Source: UMGS1474 sp050946775
Lineage (GTDB): Bacteria > Bacillota > Clostridia > Oscillospirales > Acutalibacteraceae
Direction of reading: 5' to 3'
Length of the DNA stretch: 7,280 nucleotides
Assembly (NCBI GenBank): GCA_050946775.1
Contig: JBMNVL010000097.1
Location: 1 to 7,280 of the forward strand
In this document: positions 6,987 to 7,280 of the stretch, in pieces
Numbering within the stretch: the stretch's first letter is position 1
Layout: each line of letters begins with the position of its first letter
Notes under the pieces: generated by a model
What the model saw: the letters and a program-made list of their open reading frames with translations, nothing else
Database searches by the model: none
Told to the model about the DNA's origin: nothing
Program-made: the position numbers and the translations under genes

Positions 6987-7028
6987 AAAAAGCAAAAAAC
7001 CGCCGCCCGTGATCCTCACGGGCGGCGG
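6987..7028 (-). terminator. Intrinsic terminator upstream of spoIIE
   Basis: On the minus strand a perfect 13-bp GC stem (7000-7012 with 7016-7028, 3-nt loop) is followed by six T (6994-6999), GC and five more T (6987-6991). It would stop transcription entering from beyond the right edge, leaving spoIIE on its own promoter within about 45 bp. The gene it serves is not in the window. Confidence 0.88.
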
Positions 7029-7050
7029 GAGACTGTCAAAAAACATTCAA

Positions 7051-7078
7051 AAAGGGTGTCAGGCGCAAGGCCCCCTTT
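7051..7078 (-). terminator. Weak terminator-like imperfect hairpin
   Basis: AAAGGG/CCCTTT arms (7051-7056, 7073-7078) stack on an inner GGC/GCC pair (7062-7064, 7070-7072) with a 5-nt bulge. On the minus strand it is followed by T-rich sequence, including six T at 7038-7043. It could be a relic or auxiliary terminator, or part of the repeat patch to its right. Confidence 0.35.
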
Positions 7079-7110
7079 ACACAAAGTGGCCATTTTTGCC
7101 CGCCATTGGT

Positions 7111-7280
7111 TAGTACGACGGGAGGGGAAACCCCTCCCCTACGATGCCGCCGCTGGTTTGTACAAATGCGCGTCTTGCCTCTCCCAAAGGGAGAGCGAAG
7201 GGCTCGCCATCGGTTTGCGCAAATGGGCGGGGTGCGTCTTGCCTCCCTTGCCTAAAGGGAGGTGGCCGAGCGTCAGCGAG
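7111..7280. repeat. Patch of short palindromic intergenic repeats
   Basis: No gene is supported here. The patch holds three perfect hairpins: GGGAGGGG-AAA-CCCCTCCC (7120-7138), CTCTCCC-AAA-GGGAGAG (7179-7195) and CCTCCCTT-GCCTA-AAGGGAGG (7242-7262). The last two sit in diverged copies of one unit (7155-7195 and 7212-7262), each beginning GGTTTG-two variable bases-CAAATG and sharing GCGTCTTGCCTC before the hairpin. The patch runs off the right edge at GAGCGTCAGCGAG. I recall similar intergenic repeats, scattered in many copies, in Oscillospiraceae and other gut Clostridia; this is memory only. They lack transposase and terminal repeats, so a non-autonomous (MITE- or REP-like) element is possible. 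Confidence 0.6.

Noticed and set aside
4502..7012. An 836-codon open frame on the plus strand covering spoIIE.
   Set aside because: Same antisense effect. The product is Arg/His/Pro/Gln-rich with no recognisable fold, begins inside the LamG gene stop region and runs through two terminator hairpins.
6925..7113. A 62-codon plus-strand frame across the spoIIE upstream region.
   Set aside because: It runs through the terminator hairpin at 7000-7028 and repeat DNA, with lysine runs coming from A-tracts.
7111..7280. A CRISPR array or tRNA at the right edge.
   Set aside because: There are only two diverged repeat units of unequal length with no regular spacers, and no cloverleaf or T-loop signature; the pattern fits intergenic palindromic repeats.

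Overview
The window looks like chromosome from a GC-rich, endospore-forming member of the Clostridia, probably in or near the Oscillospirales/Ruminococcaceae. Three things point there: a 16S rRNA 5' end with Clostridia-like sequence, a full-length sporulation phosphatase SpoIIE, and a patch of short GC-rich palindromic repeats of a kind I associate with gut Clostridia genomes. The taxonomic call comes from reading the sequence and memory, not from a search. Coding DNA is very GC-rich, while promoters and the rRNA leader are AT-rich.

Layout from left to right. Positions 1-421 are the 5' part of a 16S rRNA gene on the minus strand, whose 3' end is cut by the window edge. Positions 422-634 are its transcribed leader, with several small hairpins and a boxA-like antitermination element. 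A strong sigma-A-type rRNA promoter lies at 641-669, backed by three helically phased A-tracts. Positions 702-829 hold inverted repeats and a probable terminator for the next gene. glgP (glycogen/starch phosphorylase) occupies 830-3259 on the minus strand. A 217-bp divergent promoter region follows, then a plus-strand gene (3477-4505) for a secreted, membrane-anchored LamG-like protein that I cannot tie to a named family. A strong terminator at 4511-4547 separates it from the convergent gene spoIIE (minus strand, 4547-6880). spoIIE is preceded by a short regulatory region and by a strong minus-strand terminator (6987-7028) that ends transcription from outside the window. The rest, to 7280, is non-coding palindromic repeat sequence with no supported gene.

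How it fits together. The rRNA operon, glgP and spoIIE all run on the minus strand, so that direction is probably co-directional with replication; the LamG gene runs against it. Each gene seems to have its own promoter, so there is no multi-gene protein operon. glgP would release glucose-1-phosphate from stored alpha-glucan. SpoIIE would act early in sporulation at the asymmetric septum to activate sigma-F. The most interesting regulatory stretch is 6891-6990, upstream of spoIIE: a 21-bp-spaced sigma-A-like promoter with Spo0A-box-like sites and a tandem GTATACGG motif. The least explained protein is the LamG-like one divergent from glgP. I found no CRISPR array, tRNA, transposase, toxin or defence gene, and no clear sign of a wholly new system.
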